From positions 1 to 64,000 of the forward strand of contig CANGWK010000010.1 of NCBI GenBank assembly GCA_947457615.1: DNA of 64,000 bases, written 5' to 3'. The stretch's first letter is position 1, and each line of letters opens with the position of its first letter. The stretch comes from Flavobacteriaceae bacterium. GTDB lineage: Bacteria; Bacteroidota; Bacteroidia; Flavobacteriales; Flavobacteriaceae. Under the pieces are notes generated by a model. That model had not been told where the DNA came from. It was given only the letters and a program-made list of their open reading frames with translations, and made no database searches. Shown here piece after piece: positions 8,654 through 17,582 of this stretch. The translations under genes and the position numbers were made by a program.

Positions 8654-10969
8654 TTATTCAACAACTATTCTTTTAACGATTTTTTGGTCACCGTCTTTTA
8701 CAGTTACTAAATAAACACCAGATTCTAAATTGTTTAATTGAAGATTTTGATCAAATAAACCAGTATTTGAATATTTCTTTTCAAAAATAGATCTCCCTCT
8801 AATGTCATTCACTAGAATACTAATGTCGTTACTACTAGATGAATCAAATTTTATATTGAAATTTCCTTTATTAGGATTTGGGTAAATACTAAAATTAGTA
8901 AAACCAAATTCGTTAGTTGCTAAAGAAGGAGTAATCGTAAAGTTAATAGAGTTCACTGCTAAAAAAACATTTCCAACTGCTTTAACCATAAATCTACAAG
9001 TTGTTTTATTTGCAGTAACATCTGGTAAAGTAACTGCATAAGAACCATTATTTGGAACGCCAGCTGCAATTGTTGTCCAAACCGTTGAATTTGGTGAAGT
9101 TGGTGTTGTAGCATTATATGTTTCCGGTGTTGTAGAAACATTTGTAGATAATAAAATATCAACTGTAGGCGAATTAAACGGAGCTAAGTCTGTGCTTCCT
9201 TTAACCCATGTAACAGTTTGAGTAGATAAACCAGGGTAAGATATTGATGCTGTGTTTTGAGAAGAAACAGAAAAGGCTCCTCCTGTTGCATTCACACTAA
9301 TTACAGTAGCATCTGTTGCGGTTTGTCCTCCTCCTGCATGATTATCTCTAGCGGTAAAAGTAAAATTTAAAGCTGATGAACCCGTTCTTGCTACTGTTGA
9401 AACACTTTCCCAATTACTAGTTCCAGCAGTCGTAATAGCTAATGTATTCCCTAATATTTTACCCATTTGTGGAAAATATCTAAAATTATTTGTGCTTGGT
9501 TTAAATGTTCTCCAGTTTGGACCAGAGGCTTTAGTAGCCAAAACTCTACTATTAGCTCCTGTTGCAGCTGTTCCAGTTCCTACGTCATTTTGCTCCCATA
9601 AATAAGTTAACACATCTGATGAATCTGCATCTGAAGCTGTTCCTGTTAACATAAAGGCTGTACCTACTGGAATTGTATAATTAGCTCCAGCATTTACTAA
9701 GGGAGTAGCATTAATTCCTGCTAATGAGGTAGAAACTGGACATGTTTTACCATTTAAATTCGTCTGGATTTGGTAAATTGATTTATAAGAAAAAATTGGA
9801 TCAGAGTGTGCTTGTACGTTATAACTTGTAATTCCGGCATAACCCATAATAGTGGATCCACTTCCTGGCTCTGTTTGAGCAGTAGTTCCTTCACTATTAT
9901 GAGTAAAAGTGTGATTACCACCTAGCTGGTGGCCCATTTCATGGGCTACATAATCAATGTCAAAAGTATCTCCCCGTGGCAATCCAGATCCCGGAGATGT
10001 GATGCCGCTTCCCTTGGTTCCAGCTACACAAACGCAACCAATACATCCTGCGTCACCACCACCACCAGTAGCACCAAACAAGTGGCCTATGTCATAATTT
10101 GCAGCAGTTATAACTGAAGTTAATTTAGCTTGCAATTCTGCATTCCAATTTGCCATACTTGCTGCATCAGAGTAAGGATCTGTTGCTGGATCATAGTAAA
10201 TAATACTTGTATTGTCAATCATGTTAAAATGCAAAGACAAATCTTTTTCATAAACACCATTAACTCTTGTCATAGTTGCGTTCATAGCAGCAACAACAAG
10301 CGCAACATCTGCACTACTTGTTGCTCCAAAAACATTAGAGTATTCTGCAGTACAGGATAATGCCAAACGCATTGTTTTATAACTTCCAGCGCTTGACTTT
10401 GAATACAAAGCAGTAGTTTGCAATAAATCTGCCTCTAATTTTTCATTTGGGGTGTTGCAATTAAATATTTTTTTAGTTCTATTTTTAGAATTATAAACAA
10501 CATAGATTGAGGCTTGTTTATCATAAGCTTCAATAAATTCTGTCTCACCATCTGGTTTAAAAAGTACGGTTTGAATCCCTTGAGGAGAAACACTAAAATT
10601 AATCATAGCTCCTGGGCTAGAAATTCCTTTTCCTACATAAGCTCTAATTTGTGGAAACTTAGCCTGAAAATCTGGAGTCATATTAGAATTTTCCCAAACT
10701 TGAAATTTCTCCATTTCTCCATCTTGGTTTGGAAACTCAATTAAAACCCCTTTGGAAGAGGAAAATTTTTCTTTTGCATTTACTAAAGTTAGTTTAAAAG
10801 CATTCAAATCTATAGAAAAATAATTCTCCCCTTCTGTATTATCATTTTGTTGAATTCTAGCAATTTTAGAAGCTGTAATTGAGGAAGCTTTATGCCAAAC
10901 CGAACCTTTTTGTGCATTAGCTTGTCCAACTAACAATAGTATAGCTAAAAATAGTAGTGTTTTTTTCAT
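8654..10969 (-). CDS. Secreted M12-type zinc metallopeptidase with T9SS type A sorting domain
   Basis: This is a predicted exported protease. Residues 1-19 form a signal peptide ending NA|QKG. The zinc site is HEMGHQLGGNH (H343, E344, H347, H353) with a Met-turn at M375 in IMGYAG, the arrangement of reprolysin-like metzincins. Residues about 430-680 form Ig/fibronectin-like repeats. The last 80 residues (FSIYPNPNKGNF, then GVYLVTVKDG, and final KRIVVE) are a type A sorting domain for the type IX secretion system. It is a single gene with its own promoter. The substrate is unknown; nutrient proteolysis is an inference. Confidence 0.93.
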   Translation of the reverse strand: MKKTLLFLAILLLVGQANAQKGSVWHKASSITASKIARIQQNDNTEGENYFSIDLNAFKLTLVNAKEKFSSSKGVLIEFPNQDGEMEKFQVWENSNMTPDFQAKFPQIRAYVGKGISSPGAMINFSVSPQGIQTVLFKPDGETEFIEAYDKQASIYVVYNSKNRTKKIFNCNTPNEKLEADLLQTTALYSKSSAGSYKTMRLALSCTAEYSNVFGATSSADVALVVAAMNATMTRVNGVYEKDLSLHFNMIDNTSIIYYDPATDPYSDAASMANWNAELQAKLTSVITAANYDIGHLFGATGGGGDAGCIGCVCVAGTKGSGITSPGSGLPRGDTFDIDYVAHEMGHQLGGNHTFTHNSEGTTAQTEPGSGSTIMGYAGITSYNVQAHSDPIFSYKSIYQIQTNLNGKTCPVSTSLAGINATPLVNAGANYTIPVGTAFMLTGTASDADSSDVLTYLWEQNDVGTGTAATGANSRVLATKASGPNWRTFKPSTNNFRYFPQMGKILGNTLAITTAGTSNWESVSTVARTGSSALNFTFTARDNHAGGGQTATDATVISVNATGGAFSVSSQNTASISYPGLSTQTVTWVKGSTDLAPFNSPTVDILLSTNVSTTPETYNATTPTSPNSTVWTTIAAGVPNNGSYAVTLPDVTANKTTCRFMVKAVGNVFLAVNSINFTITPSLATNEFGFTNFSIYPNPNKGNFNIKFDSSSSNDISILVNDIRGRSIFEKKYSNTGLFDQNLQLNNLESGVYLVTVKDGDQKIVKRIVVE

Positions 10970-10993
10970 CGTATTAGTAGTTTATTAAGACCT

Positions 10994-11022
10994 CAAATAT
11001 ATAATTATTTATTTTACTTCAA
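10994..11022 (-). promoter_or_regulatory. Promoter of the metallopeptidase gene
   Basis: On the minus strand TTG (plus 11020-11022) is followed after 18 bases by TATATTTG (plus 10994-11001), the Bacteroidota promoter form. The predicted start lies about 18 bases upstream of the ATG at 10969. Confidence 0.6.
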
Positions 11023-11075
11023 AAAAAATTAACATATGCTAATTAAATCTTAAGAAGATTATTCTAGTTTTAATA

Positions 11076-11104
11076 TTGTATTAATTAATCATTAAGTAAA
11101 TTTG
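11076..11104 (+). promoter_or_regulatory. Promoter of ribF
   Basis: TTG 11076-11078 and TAAATTTG 11097-11104 are 18 bases apart and fit the Bacteroidota form. The predicted start falls near 11110. A TTG codon at 11102 that would extend ribF lies inside this element, which argues for translation starting at GTG 11117. Confidence 0.6.
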
Positions 11105-11116
11105 CAAAAAAACGAA

Positions 11117-12046
11117 GTGAAGATATTTCATTCTCTATGCGACTTTTCAATAACTAAAAAAACTATTATCACCATTGGCACATTTGATGGCGTTCATATT
11201 GGGCATACAAAAATATTAGAAAAAATTATTCAAATTGCTAAAGAACTCGATTGTGAAAGTCTTGTTTTAACTTTTTTTCCCCATCCTCGAATGGTTTTGC
11301 AAGAAAAAACTTCTGTGAAATTACTTCATACTATGGAAGAAAAAAAGGCTATGTTGCAAAAAATTGGTATTGACAACCTTATCATCCATCCCTTTAACAA
11401 AGAATTCTCTCAACTTTCTGCTGAAGAATTTGTAAAAGAAATTCTCATAGACCAGCTTCAAATTCAAAAAATAATCATAGGCCATGATCACCGTTTTGGA
11501 AGAAACAGAACTGCAGACATTAATGACTTAATTAGTTTTGGAAAAAAATATGGATTTGAAGTAGAACAGATTTCTGCTCAAGAAATCGATGAAATTGCAG
11601 TAAGCTCCACTAAAATTCGTAATGCATTACTAGACGGAACCATTTCTTTAGCTAATGAATATTTAGGATATAATTATTTTTTCTCTGGAACTGTAGTTCA
11701 AGGACAACAACTAGGCAGTAAAATTGGGTTTCCAACTGCGAATATTCATATAAAAGAAGATTATAAATTAATACCGAAAAATGGGGTTTATATAGTTAAG
11801 AGTTACCTAAACGAAGAACTAATTTATGGTATAATGAATATCGGTAACCGACCAACCGTTAATGGATTAAACAAAACAATAGAGGTGCACTTTTTAGATT
11901 TTGACAAAGACCTTTACGGTCAAGAAATTACCATAGAAGTAGTAGAATTTATTCGTGAGGAACAAAAATTTGATTCTATAGATGCTTTAAAAAATCAAAT
12001 ACAAAAAGATAAGGAACAGTCTCTTTCTTTTATTTTAAAAAAATAG
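11117..12046 (+). CDS. ribF: Bifunctional riboflavin kinase / FMN adenylyltransferase (FAD synthetase)
   Basis: This enzyme phosphorylates riboflavin to FMN and adenylates FMN to FAD. The N-terminal nucleotidyltransferase domain shows TIGTFDGVHIGH and GHDHRFGRNR; the C-terminal flavokinase domain shows GSKIGFPTANI and NIGNRPTV. Starting at GTG 11117 gives 309 residues beginning MKIFHSL, the usual family start and length. A TTG at 11102 would add five residues but overlaps the promoter. The 5' untranslated part would be only a few bases. Neighbours give no functional link. Confidence 0.93.
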   Translation: MKIFHSLCDFSITKKTIITIGTFDGVHIGHTKILEKIIQIAKELDCESLVLTFFPHPRMVLQEKTSVKLLHTMEEKKAMLQKIGIDNLIIHPFNKEFSQLSAEEFVKEILIDQLQIQKIIIGHDHRFGRNRTADINDLISFGKKYGFEVEQISAQEIDEIAVSSTKIRNALLDGTISLANEYLGYNYFFSGTVVQGQQLGSKIGFPTANIHIKEDYKLIPKNGVYIVKSYLNEELIYGIMNIGNRPTVNGLNKTIEVHFLDFDKDLYGQEITIEVVEFIREEQKFDSIDALKNQIQKDKEQSLSFILKK

Positions 12047-12145
12047 AGTCTATAAGTGAGTTTTAAGTTGTAAGAAAATTAAATTTTAAGATAGTTCATA
12101 TAAATATTGTATATTTAGTAGTGAATTCACTTAAAATCAACAATT

Positions 12146-12586
12146 ATGAAACTGTCAAAAGAGATTACTAATGGTTTAATTATTTTCTTCGGAATAGCCT
12201 TATACTTTTTTTTCATGAAACTAATAGAGCTTGAAAAATTGATTTATCCAAGATTTCTAAACATCTTCATAGTGTATTATGGGATGAGTAGAACACTTAA
12301 AGCAAACAAGGGTCAAAATCGATTGGGATTTGGGAAAAACTTGTTCGACATTATACAAACTGGATTAATAGGAGTGGTTCTTAGTGTTGTTGGATTGTAT
12401 GTATACATTTATTACAATGGTGGTCAGCCGTTTCTAGACCATTTATCTCAAGGATACTTATCTGGAAAAAATCCAACCGTAGCTGAATATTGTTTTGCGG
12501 TTTTTTCTGAAGGAATTGGATCTATTGTTATTCTTGCTTTTGTCACTATGCAGCTATTGAAGTATAAATCTTCAGATAAAATTTAA
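12146..12586 (+). CDS. Small integral membrane protein of unknown function
   Basis: The 146-residue product has four hydrophobic segments, at about residues 8-24, 36-47 (weaker), 70-92 and 115-137, and a basic stretch (RTLKANKGQNR) between the second and third. This resembles the four-helix DUF4199 membrane proteins of Bacteroidota, but I cannot confirm membership. It starts at ATG 12146, about 100 bases after ribF, and ends just before the bioB promoter. No function is proposed. Confidence 0.75.
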   Translation: MKLSKEITNGLIIFFGIALYFFFMKLIELEKLIYPRFLNIFIVYYGMSRTLKANKGQNRLGFGKNLFDIIQTGLIGVVLSVVGLYVYIYYNGGQPFLDHLSQGYLSGKNPTVAEYCFAVFSEGIGSIVILAFVTMQLLKYKSSDKI

Positions 12587-12606
12587 CAATATTGGTTCTT
12601 GCAAAA

Positions 12607-12651
12607 TTGTTTGTTCAAAAGTATTTAACTACTTTTGAAACATTAAATTTG
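12607..12651 (+). promoter_or_regulatory. bioB promoter with overlapping palindromic operator candidate
   Basis: TTG 12607-12609 and TACTTTTG 12630-12637 are 20 bases apart; a second box, TAAATTTG 12644-12651, ends six bases before the bioB ATG. A perfect 10-bp inverted repeat, TTCAAAAGTA 12614-12623 and TACTTTTGAA 12630-12639, with a 6-base spacer, spans the first promoter. A protein bound there would block transcription. It does not resemble the classical BirA operator of Proteobacteria, so the regulator is unknown. Confidence 0.55.
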
Positions 12652-12657
12652 CATCTT

Positions 12658-13743
12658 ATGAGCACTGTCAAACACAACTGGACCAAAGAAGAAATTATTG
12701 CAATTTACAACAAGCCTTTGATGGATTTGATGTACCAAGCAGCAACAATTCATAGAGAACAACACGATCCTAATGTAGTTCAGGTTTCTACTTTATTGTC
12801 TATAAAAACTGGTGGTTGCCCTGAAGACTGTGGTTATTGTCCACAGGCAGCTCGATACCATACCGATATTGAAGGCAACGATTTAATGAGTGTTAGTCAA
12901 GTTAAAGCACAAGCATTAAGAGCAAAATCTAACGGGTCTTCTCGAGTTTGTATGGGAGCAGCATGGCGAAATGTTAAGGACGGGGAAGAATTTGACCAAG
13001 TACTTGAAATGGTACGTACCATTAATAAATTAGAAATGGAAGTGTGTTGCACTCTTGGCATGCTTACTGAAAACCAAGCCCAACGATTGGCAGAAGCCGG
13101 ATTATACGCCTACAATCATAATTTAGACACCTCAGAAGAATATTATAAAGAAGTTATTTCTACCCGTGGATTTGAAGACCGTTTGCAAACTATTAACAAC
13201 GTTCGTAAAACCAATGTAACCGTTTGTAGTGGGGGAATTATCGGAATGGGGGAAAGTATAGAAGACCGTGCTGGAATGCTAGTAGCACTTTCAACCTTAA
13301 ACCCACAGCCAGAATCGGTTCCTATTAATGCTCTAGTTGCTGTAGAGGGGACTCCGATGGAAAATGAAAAGCCAGTTGAAATTTGGGAAATGATTCGAAT
13401 GGTTGCAACTGCTAGAATTGTGATGCCAGAAACTCAAGTACGCCTTTCGGCAGGTAGAAATGAAATGAGTCGTGAAGGCCAAGCAATGTGTTTTTTTGCT
13501 GGAGCAAATTCTATTTTTGCTGGAGACAAACTACTTACTACTCCGAATCCAGATGTTAATGACGACATGAAAATGTTTGAAACTTTGGGATTAAAAGCAC
13601 AAAAGCCGTTTATTAAACTGATGCAACCTAAAACAATAGAAGCAGAAGATTCGCAATTTCAATCGTTGGGTGAAAAACCTAAATGGACTAGACCCGAACA
13701 CAAAATTGAAAGAAATCTTGAAGCTTCAGTAAAAGGGAAATAA
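12658..13743 (+). CDS. bioB: Biotin synthase
   Basis: This radical SAM enzyme inserts sulfur into dethiobiotin to make biotin. Cluster cysteines C54, C58 and C61 are in GGCPEDCGYCPQ; RVCMGAAWR, CCTLGML and YNHNLDTS follow, and the arginine of the second cluster lies in VRLSAGR. The product has 361 residues. ATG 12658 was preferred over an in-frame TTG at 12592 because that extension crosses the promoter and is not family-like. recX follows 12 bases after the stop. The rest of the pathway is on the opposite strand from 14228 to 18758. Confidence 0.96.
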   Translation: MSTVKHNWTKEEIIAIYNKPLMDLMYQAATIHREQHDPNVVQVSTLLSIKTGGCPEDCGYCPQAARYHTDIEGNDLMSVSQVKAQALRAKSNGSSRVCMGAAWRNVKDGEEFDQVLEMVRTINKLEMEVCCTLGMLTENQAQRLAEAGLYAYNHNLDTSEEYYKEVISTRGFEDRLQTINNVRKTNVTVCSGGIIGMGESIEDRAGMLVALSTLNPQPESVPINALVAVEGTPMENEKPVEIWEMIRMVATARIVMPETQVRLSAGRNEMSREGQAMCFFAGANSIFAGDKLLTTPNPDVNDDMKMFETLGLKAQKPFIKLMQPKTIEAEDSQFQSLGEKPKWTRPEHKIERNLEASVKGK

Positions 13744-13755
13744 ACTCATTTTACA

Positions 13756-14235
13756 TTGAACTCAAAATCAAATAGTTCTGTTACAGAAGTAATTCAAAAG
13801 CTGGAAAGTTATTGTTCCTACCAAGAACGATGCCACACAGAAGTACAAGAAAAACTGCGCGGTTTTGATATTTCAACATTGGATAAAGAACGAGTTATTG
13901 TCCATTTAATTGATACTAATTTTTTAAATGAAGAACGATTTGCCTCTCTTTTCACAATCAGTAAATTCCATCAAAAGAAATGGGGGAAGATTCGTATTAA
14001 AAGCGAACTCAAAGCGCGAAGAATTTCTGATTTTTTAATTTCAAAATCGCTGAAGGAAATTCCGATTGAAGAATATAATACGACTTTTGATTCTTTATCA
14101 GAGAAACATTGGGAAACGCTACCAGAAAGAGATTCTTCTAAAAAAAGAAAGAAATTTTGTGATTTTCTTCTACGTAAAGGTTGGGAAAGCAATTCGGTTT
14201 ATGAGAAACTAAAGCAACTAGAAAAATCTATTTAG
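13756..14235 (+). CDS. recX: Regulatory protein RecX
   Basis: RecX proteins bind RecA filaments and limit recombinase activity. The 159 residues contain three-helix repeats characteristic of the family (ALxKLExYCSYQERCHTEVQEKL, FLNEERFASLFTISK, KWGKIRIKSELKARRI). The start is TTG 13756; no in-frame ATG is near, and the gap to bioB is 12 bases, so it is probably cotranscribed with bioB. recA is not in the window. Its 3' end overlaps the end of the converging ketosynthase gene by 8 bases. Confidence 0.85.
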   Translation: MNSKSNSSVTEVIQKLESYCSYQERCHTEVQEKLRGFDISTLDKERVIVHLIDTNFLNEERFASLFTISKFHQKKWGKIRIKSELKARRISDFLISKSLKEIPIEEYNTTFDSLSEKHWETLPERDSSKKRKKFCDFLLRKGWESNSVYEKLKQLEKSI

Positions 14236-15382
14236 AAAGGAGAATACTCACTGCATTACCTCCAAAACCAACTGCATTTATTAATACTTTACGGACATTT
14301 TTTCTAAGAGTTTGCCTTTCAGCAAATGGTACTTCCACGAATTTATTGTGACGCATCATAAGGATGGCTAATTCTAAATTCATCATTCCAGATGCGCCAA
14401 AAGTGTGGCCGATTTTCCATTTATTAGTAGTAAGCATTGGATGATTTTCTCCAAATACTTTTTGAATTGCTTTATATTCGGAATTGTCGCCTTTTAAAGT
14501 TCCAGGTGCATGCATAACAATAGCATCTACTTCCTCTAAATTAGTATTTTGCAAGGCCATTTTCATGGATTTTTGGAAGCAATTGGCTTCTTCTGAAATA
14601 GATATATTGTGTTCGATATCATCCGTAGCATATCCGATTCCTTCAATATATGCTAAAGCATTTTCTTGTTCTCCTAGTTCTAAACAAGCTACAGTAGCAG
14701 CTTCTCCAAGAACCATTGAGTTTTTAGTTTTATTCAAATCAAATGCCCTGCATGGAAATTCAGATTCTTCTTTGGCATAAATTTTCAAAGCTTGCATTTG
14801 TGCTAAAGTAAATGCCGTTAATGGCGCTTCACTACCCCCTACTAAGAATTTAGTTGCCAAACCCGATTGCAACCAAGCAACCGCATTTAAAATTGCATGC
14901 AAAGCGGTAGAACAAGTTATTGAATGAGAAATTTCAGGGCCATTGTTTTTTAAATCATGGGCTACCCAAGAGGATATATTTCCTAAAGTAGTAGTCGGCG
15001 AAGTTAAAGTAGATGTTCTACCAGTTTCAAGAAATTCTTTATGGTGTTTTTCAAATAATTGCGTGGCACCTCGTGAGGAACCAATATTAATTCCGAAATC
15101 ATCGCCTATTCTCCAACCTGCATTTTTAATGGCTTTTCGCGATACTAAAATGGCTAATAAAACAGTTTCGTCTAATGCTTTATATTTAGTTTCGGATGAT
15201 TTTAAAGATTCTAATTCCTTTCTTAATTCGGAAGAAATGGCAGCAACATACTGGGATTGTCCGTTGAAATCTTTTTTGGTTATTAAAGTTTTATTAGTCA
15301 AATAATTTTGCCAAATTGTCTCAGGATTGTTTCCTAGTGGGGAAATAGAAGCTAAAGAAGTTATGGCTATTTTTTGTTTCAT
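14228..15382 (-). CDS. Divergent beta-ketoacyl synthase at the end of the biotin operon
   Basis: This 384-residue thiolase-fold protein is related to FabF-type condensing enzymes. The nucleophile is C157 (ITCSTALHA), the lysine of the active site fits K321, and H326 lies in GHTFGASG. The other catalytic histidine, in NAHGTST of FabF, aligns with proline P293 in VMHAPGTLKGD, while H291 is two positions off. It lies 66 bases after bioA on the same strand. An authentic fabF is present at 30343. A role in making the pimeloyl precursor of biotin is inferred from context, since no bioC or bioH is visible. Confidence 0.85.
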   Translation of the reverse strand: MKQKIAITSLASISPLGNNPETIWQNYLTNKTLITKKDFNGQSQYVAAISSELRKELESLKSSETKYKALDETVLLAILVSRKAIKNAGWRIGDDFGINIGSSRGATQLFEKHHKEFLETGRTSTLTSPTTTLGNISSWVAHDLKNNGPEISHSITCSTALHAILNAVAWLQSGLATKFLVGGSEAPLTAFTLAQMQALKIYAKEESEFPCRAFDLNKTKNSMVLGEAATVACLELGEQENALAYIEGIGYATDDIEHNISISEEANCFQKSMKMALQNTNLEEVDAIVMHAPGTLKGDNSEYKAIQKVFGENHPMLTTNKWKIGHTFGASGMMNLELAILMMRHNKFVEVPFAERQTLRKNVRKVLINAVGFGGNAVSILLSK

Positions 15383-15448
15383 GGAATTGTAACGCGGATG
15401 AAACCGATTTTCAAACGCAGATTTTGATAGATTTTTATTGCTGCAAAA

Positions 15449-16720
15449 CTACACTATTTCTAATGCGTTTTCAATAGTTTGATATACTTTTTGCAATTGT
15501 CTATTGGTCATTATGTAGGGTGGTAAAACGTAGACTATGTTTCCTACTGGCCTAAGAATAACGCCGTTTTCAATAAAGAAATTATATAGCTTATTTCTTA
15601 GGGTGCCGTAATAACTTTCATCCGAACTGGTTTCTATTTCTAATGCAAATACCACTCCTAGGACCCTTGTGGTTTTTACTTTAGGATGGGATTTTATTTT
15701 ATTTTCAAATTCCAAATGGTTCAGATTAACACGCCTTATGTTTTCTTGCATTTCGGGAGTTTGCAACAATTCCAAACTTGCTAGAGCCGCCGCGCATCCT
15801 GTAGGATTGGCAGTAAAAGTATGCCCATGGAACAAGGCTTTATTAATATCATCATCGTAAAATCCGTTATATATTTCTTGCGTAAAGGTGGTAATTGCCA
15901 TTGGGATAGTTCCCCCAGTTAAGGCTTTTGACAAGCACATCATATCCGGTTTATTTACCAAATAATCAGTTGCAAATGTTTTTCCTGTTTTACCAAAGCC
16001 AGTCATAACCTCATCTGCAATGGTAAAAACAGAATGAACTTTGCATAAAGCAATCATTTTGTCTAAAATTTCAGGAGAATACATCACCATTCCGGCTGCA
16101 CCTAAAACTAAAGGTTCAAAAATAAAGGCAGCACATTCGTTAGTTGCCAATAAGTCTTCAAGTACTTGCAAGGATTTTTCTTCGTTTCCTGCTCTAGGAA
16201 TTGGTACTCGAACTACCTCTAAAAGTGATCCCTGAAATGCCTGGGTATAAAAGGAAATTCCACTGGCAGCCATTGCTCCAAAGGTATCTCCATGAAAAGC
16301 ATCCTCTAATGCAATAATCTTAGTTTTGGTAATTCCTTTATTATAATTGTATTGTAATGCAACTTTTATGGCAACTTCTACAGCTGTAGAACCATTATCA
16401 GAATAGAATATTTTCTTTTGATTAGATGGTAAAATTTCCATTAATTTTTCGGAAAGAACTACTGCAGGTTCGTGTGTGAATCCGCCAAATAAAACATGCT
16501 CTAAAGATGTAAGCTGCTTGTAAATAGCATCGGCAATAAACTTATTGGAATGCCCATACGGATTTACCCACCACGATGCAATAGCGTCAATATACTCTTT
16601 CCCGTTTTCATCCCATAATAAAGCGCCTTCACCTTTTACAATTGCAGGAAAATCGGCTGCGATTTTATGTTGTGTGTATGGATGCCAGTTATGTTTTTTG
16701 TCTCTTTGTGATAAGTTCAT
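15449..16720 (-). CDS. bioA: Adenosylmethionine-8-amino-7-oxononanoate aminotransferase
   Basis: This PLP aminotransferase (fold type I) uses S-adenosylmethionine to aminate 7-keto-8-aminopelargonate, giving 7,8-diaminopelargonate. The 423 residues carry WHPYTQ at the N terminus, a BioA signature, then DNGSTAVEVAIK, ALEDAFHGDTFGAMAASG, the aspartate in DEVMTGFGKTG, and the Schiff-base lysine in CLSKALTGG. It is the third gene of the bioF-bioD-bioA-ketosynthase operon, 57 bases after bioD. Confidence 0.96.
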   Translation of the reverse strand: MNLSQRDKKHNWHPYTQHKIAADFPAIVKGEGALLWDENGKEYIDAIASWWVNPYGHSNKFIADAIYKQLTSLEHVLFGGFTHEPAVVLSEKLMEILPSNQKKIFYSDNGSTAVEVAIKVALQYNYNKGITKTKIIALEDAFHGDTFGAMAASGISFYTQAFQGSLLEVVRVPIPRAGNEEKSLQVLEDLLATNECAAFIFEPLVLGAAGMVMYSPEILDKMIALCKVHSVFTIADEVMTGFGKTGKTFATDYLVNKPDMMCLSKALTGGTIPMAITTFTQEIYNGFYDDDINKALFHGHTFTANPTGCAAALASLELLQTPEMQENIRRVNLNHLEFENKIKSHPKVKTTRVLGVVFALEIETSSDESYYGTLRNKLYNFFIENGVILRPVGNIVYVLPPYIMTNRQLQKVYQTIENALEIV

Positions 16721-16777
16721 GCTGAATAAATATTTCGTAAAGATACATAGAGAATAGCACAGAGGCTCACAATGGTT

Positions 16778-17395
16778 TTATAAATTTAATAGCTTTTCAC
16801 GAAAATCCTCAGCGTATTGTTGAATTACATTGGCATTAAAGTAAGGTTCTTCTTCAATTCTTCCAATGAATTTTGCTTTAGTTTTATTCAAAATGATTTC
16901 TTCAGTAGCTTTGTTTTCATCTCCAGAAAATAGTATTCCAGCTAGTGGAATTTTTCTACTTTTTAAGGCTTCAAAAGTCAATAAGGTATGGTTTATACTT
17001 CCTAAATAATGACGAGAAACCAATATTACTTTATAATCTTTTTGAATTAAATCAATAATACAGTCGGTATTATTTAATGGAACCAAAAGCCCGCCAGCAC
17101 CTTCAATCACTAAATGATTAGTAGTAACAGGTTCTTTTATTTGCTGTAAATAGATAGTAATTCCATCTATTGCTGCTGCCAAATGTGGACTTGCAGGTGT
17201 ATGGAGTTTATAACTATTGGGATGAATTTTAGTTTTATCGTTGGATACATATCTTTGAATTTTATGACTATCGGAATTTTCCAAATCGCCAGCCTGGACG
17301 GGTTTCCAATAATCAGCTTCCAATGCTTGCGTGACAATAGCAGATGCAATGGTTTTACCAACGTCAGTTCCAATTCCTGTGATGAATAGTTTCAT
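16778..17395 (-). CDS. bioD: Dethiobiotin synthetase
   Basis: This ATP-dependent carboxylase closes the ureido ring of dethiobiotin from 7,8-diaminopelargonate and CO2. The 205 residues begin with the P-loop ITGIGTDVGKT; KPVQAG carries the conserved lysine, and VIEGAGGLLVPLN is the second signature. It lies between bioF (187-base gap holding a GC-rich palindrome) and bioA. Confidence 0.96.
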   Translation of the reverse strand: MKLFITGIGTDVGKTIASAIVTQALEADYWKPVQAGDLENSDSHKIQRYVSNDKTKIHPNSYKLHTPASPHLAAAIDGITIYLQQIKEPVTTNHLVIEGAGGLLVPLNNTDCIIDLIQKDYKVILVSRHYLGSINHTLLTFEALKSRKIPLAGILFSGDENKATEEIILNKTKAKFIGRIEEEPYFNANVIQQYAEDFREKLLNL

Positions 17396-17399
17396 GTTT

Positions 17400-17507
17400 T
17401 TTTGTCGCGGATATTAGGGATAAAACCGATTACCGCTGATTTTTTAAATTAATTATATCTTAATTTCTCGAACCTCACCCCCGCCCCTCTCCAAAGGAGA
17501 GGGGAGC
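17400..17507. repeat. Repeat-like gap between bioF and bioD, with GC-rich palindrome
   Basis: CCCCTCTCC 17484-17492 and GGAGAGGGG 17496-17504 form a perfect 9-bp palindrome around AAA, preceded by ACCTCACCCCCGC. It is a GC-rich island in an AT-rich gap and matches the style of a second palindrome at 19858-19874. A less clear block at 17402-17445 (GCGGAT, ACCGATT, GCTGATTTTT) resembles one at 15390-15430 after bioA. These look like dispersed intergenic repeats. The palindrome may also act as an RNA hairpin within the bio operon transcript. Confidence 0.6.
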
Positions 17508-17582
17508 CAAAACGCTAGTATTATGTAGAGGTTTTGCGAAATTCAATGGAATTATATTTTGGTAATTTTTTTATTTCAAATA

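Noticed and set aside
11102..11116. TTG start extending ribF upstream
   Set aside because: The TTG is part of the TAAATTTG promoter box; GTG 11117 gives the family-like start MKIFHSL.
12592..12657. TTG start extending bioB by 22 residues
   Set aside because: The extension crosses the bioB promoter and operator palindrome and is not part of the BioB family; ATG 12658 fits.
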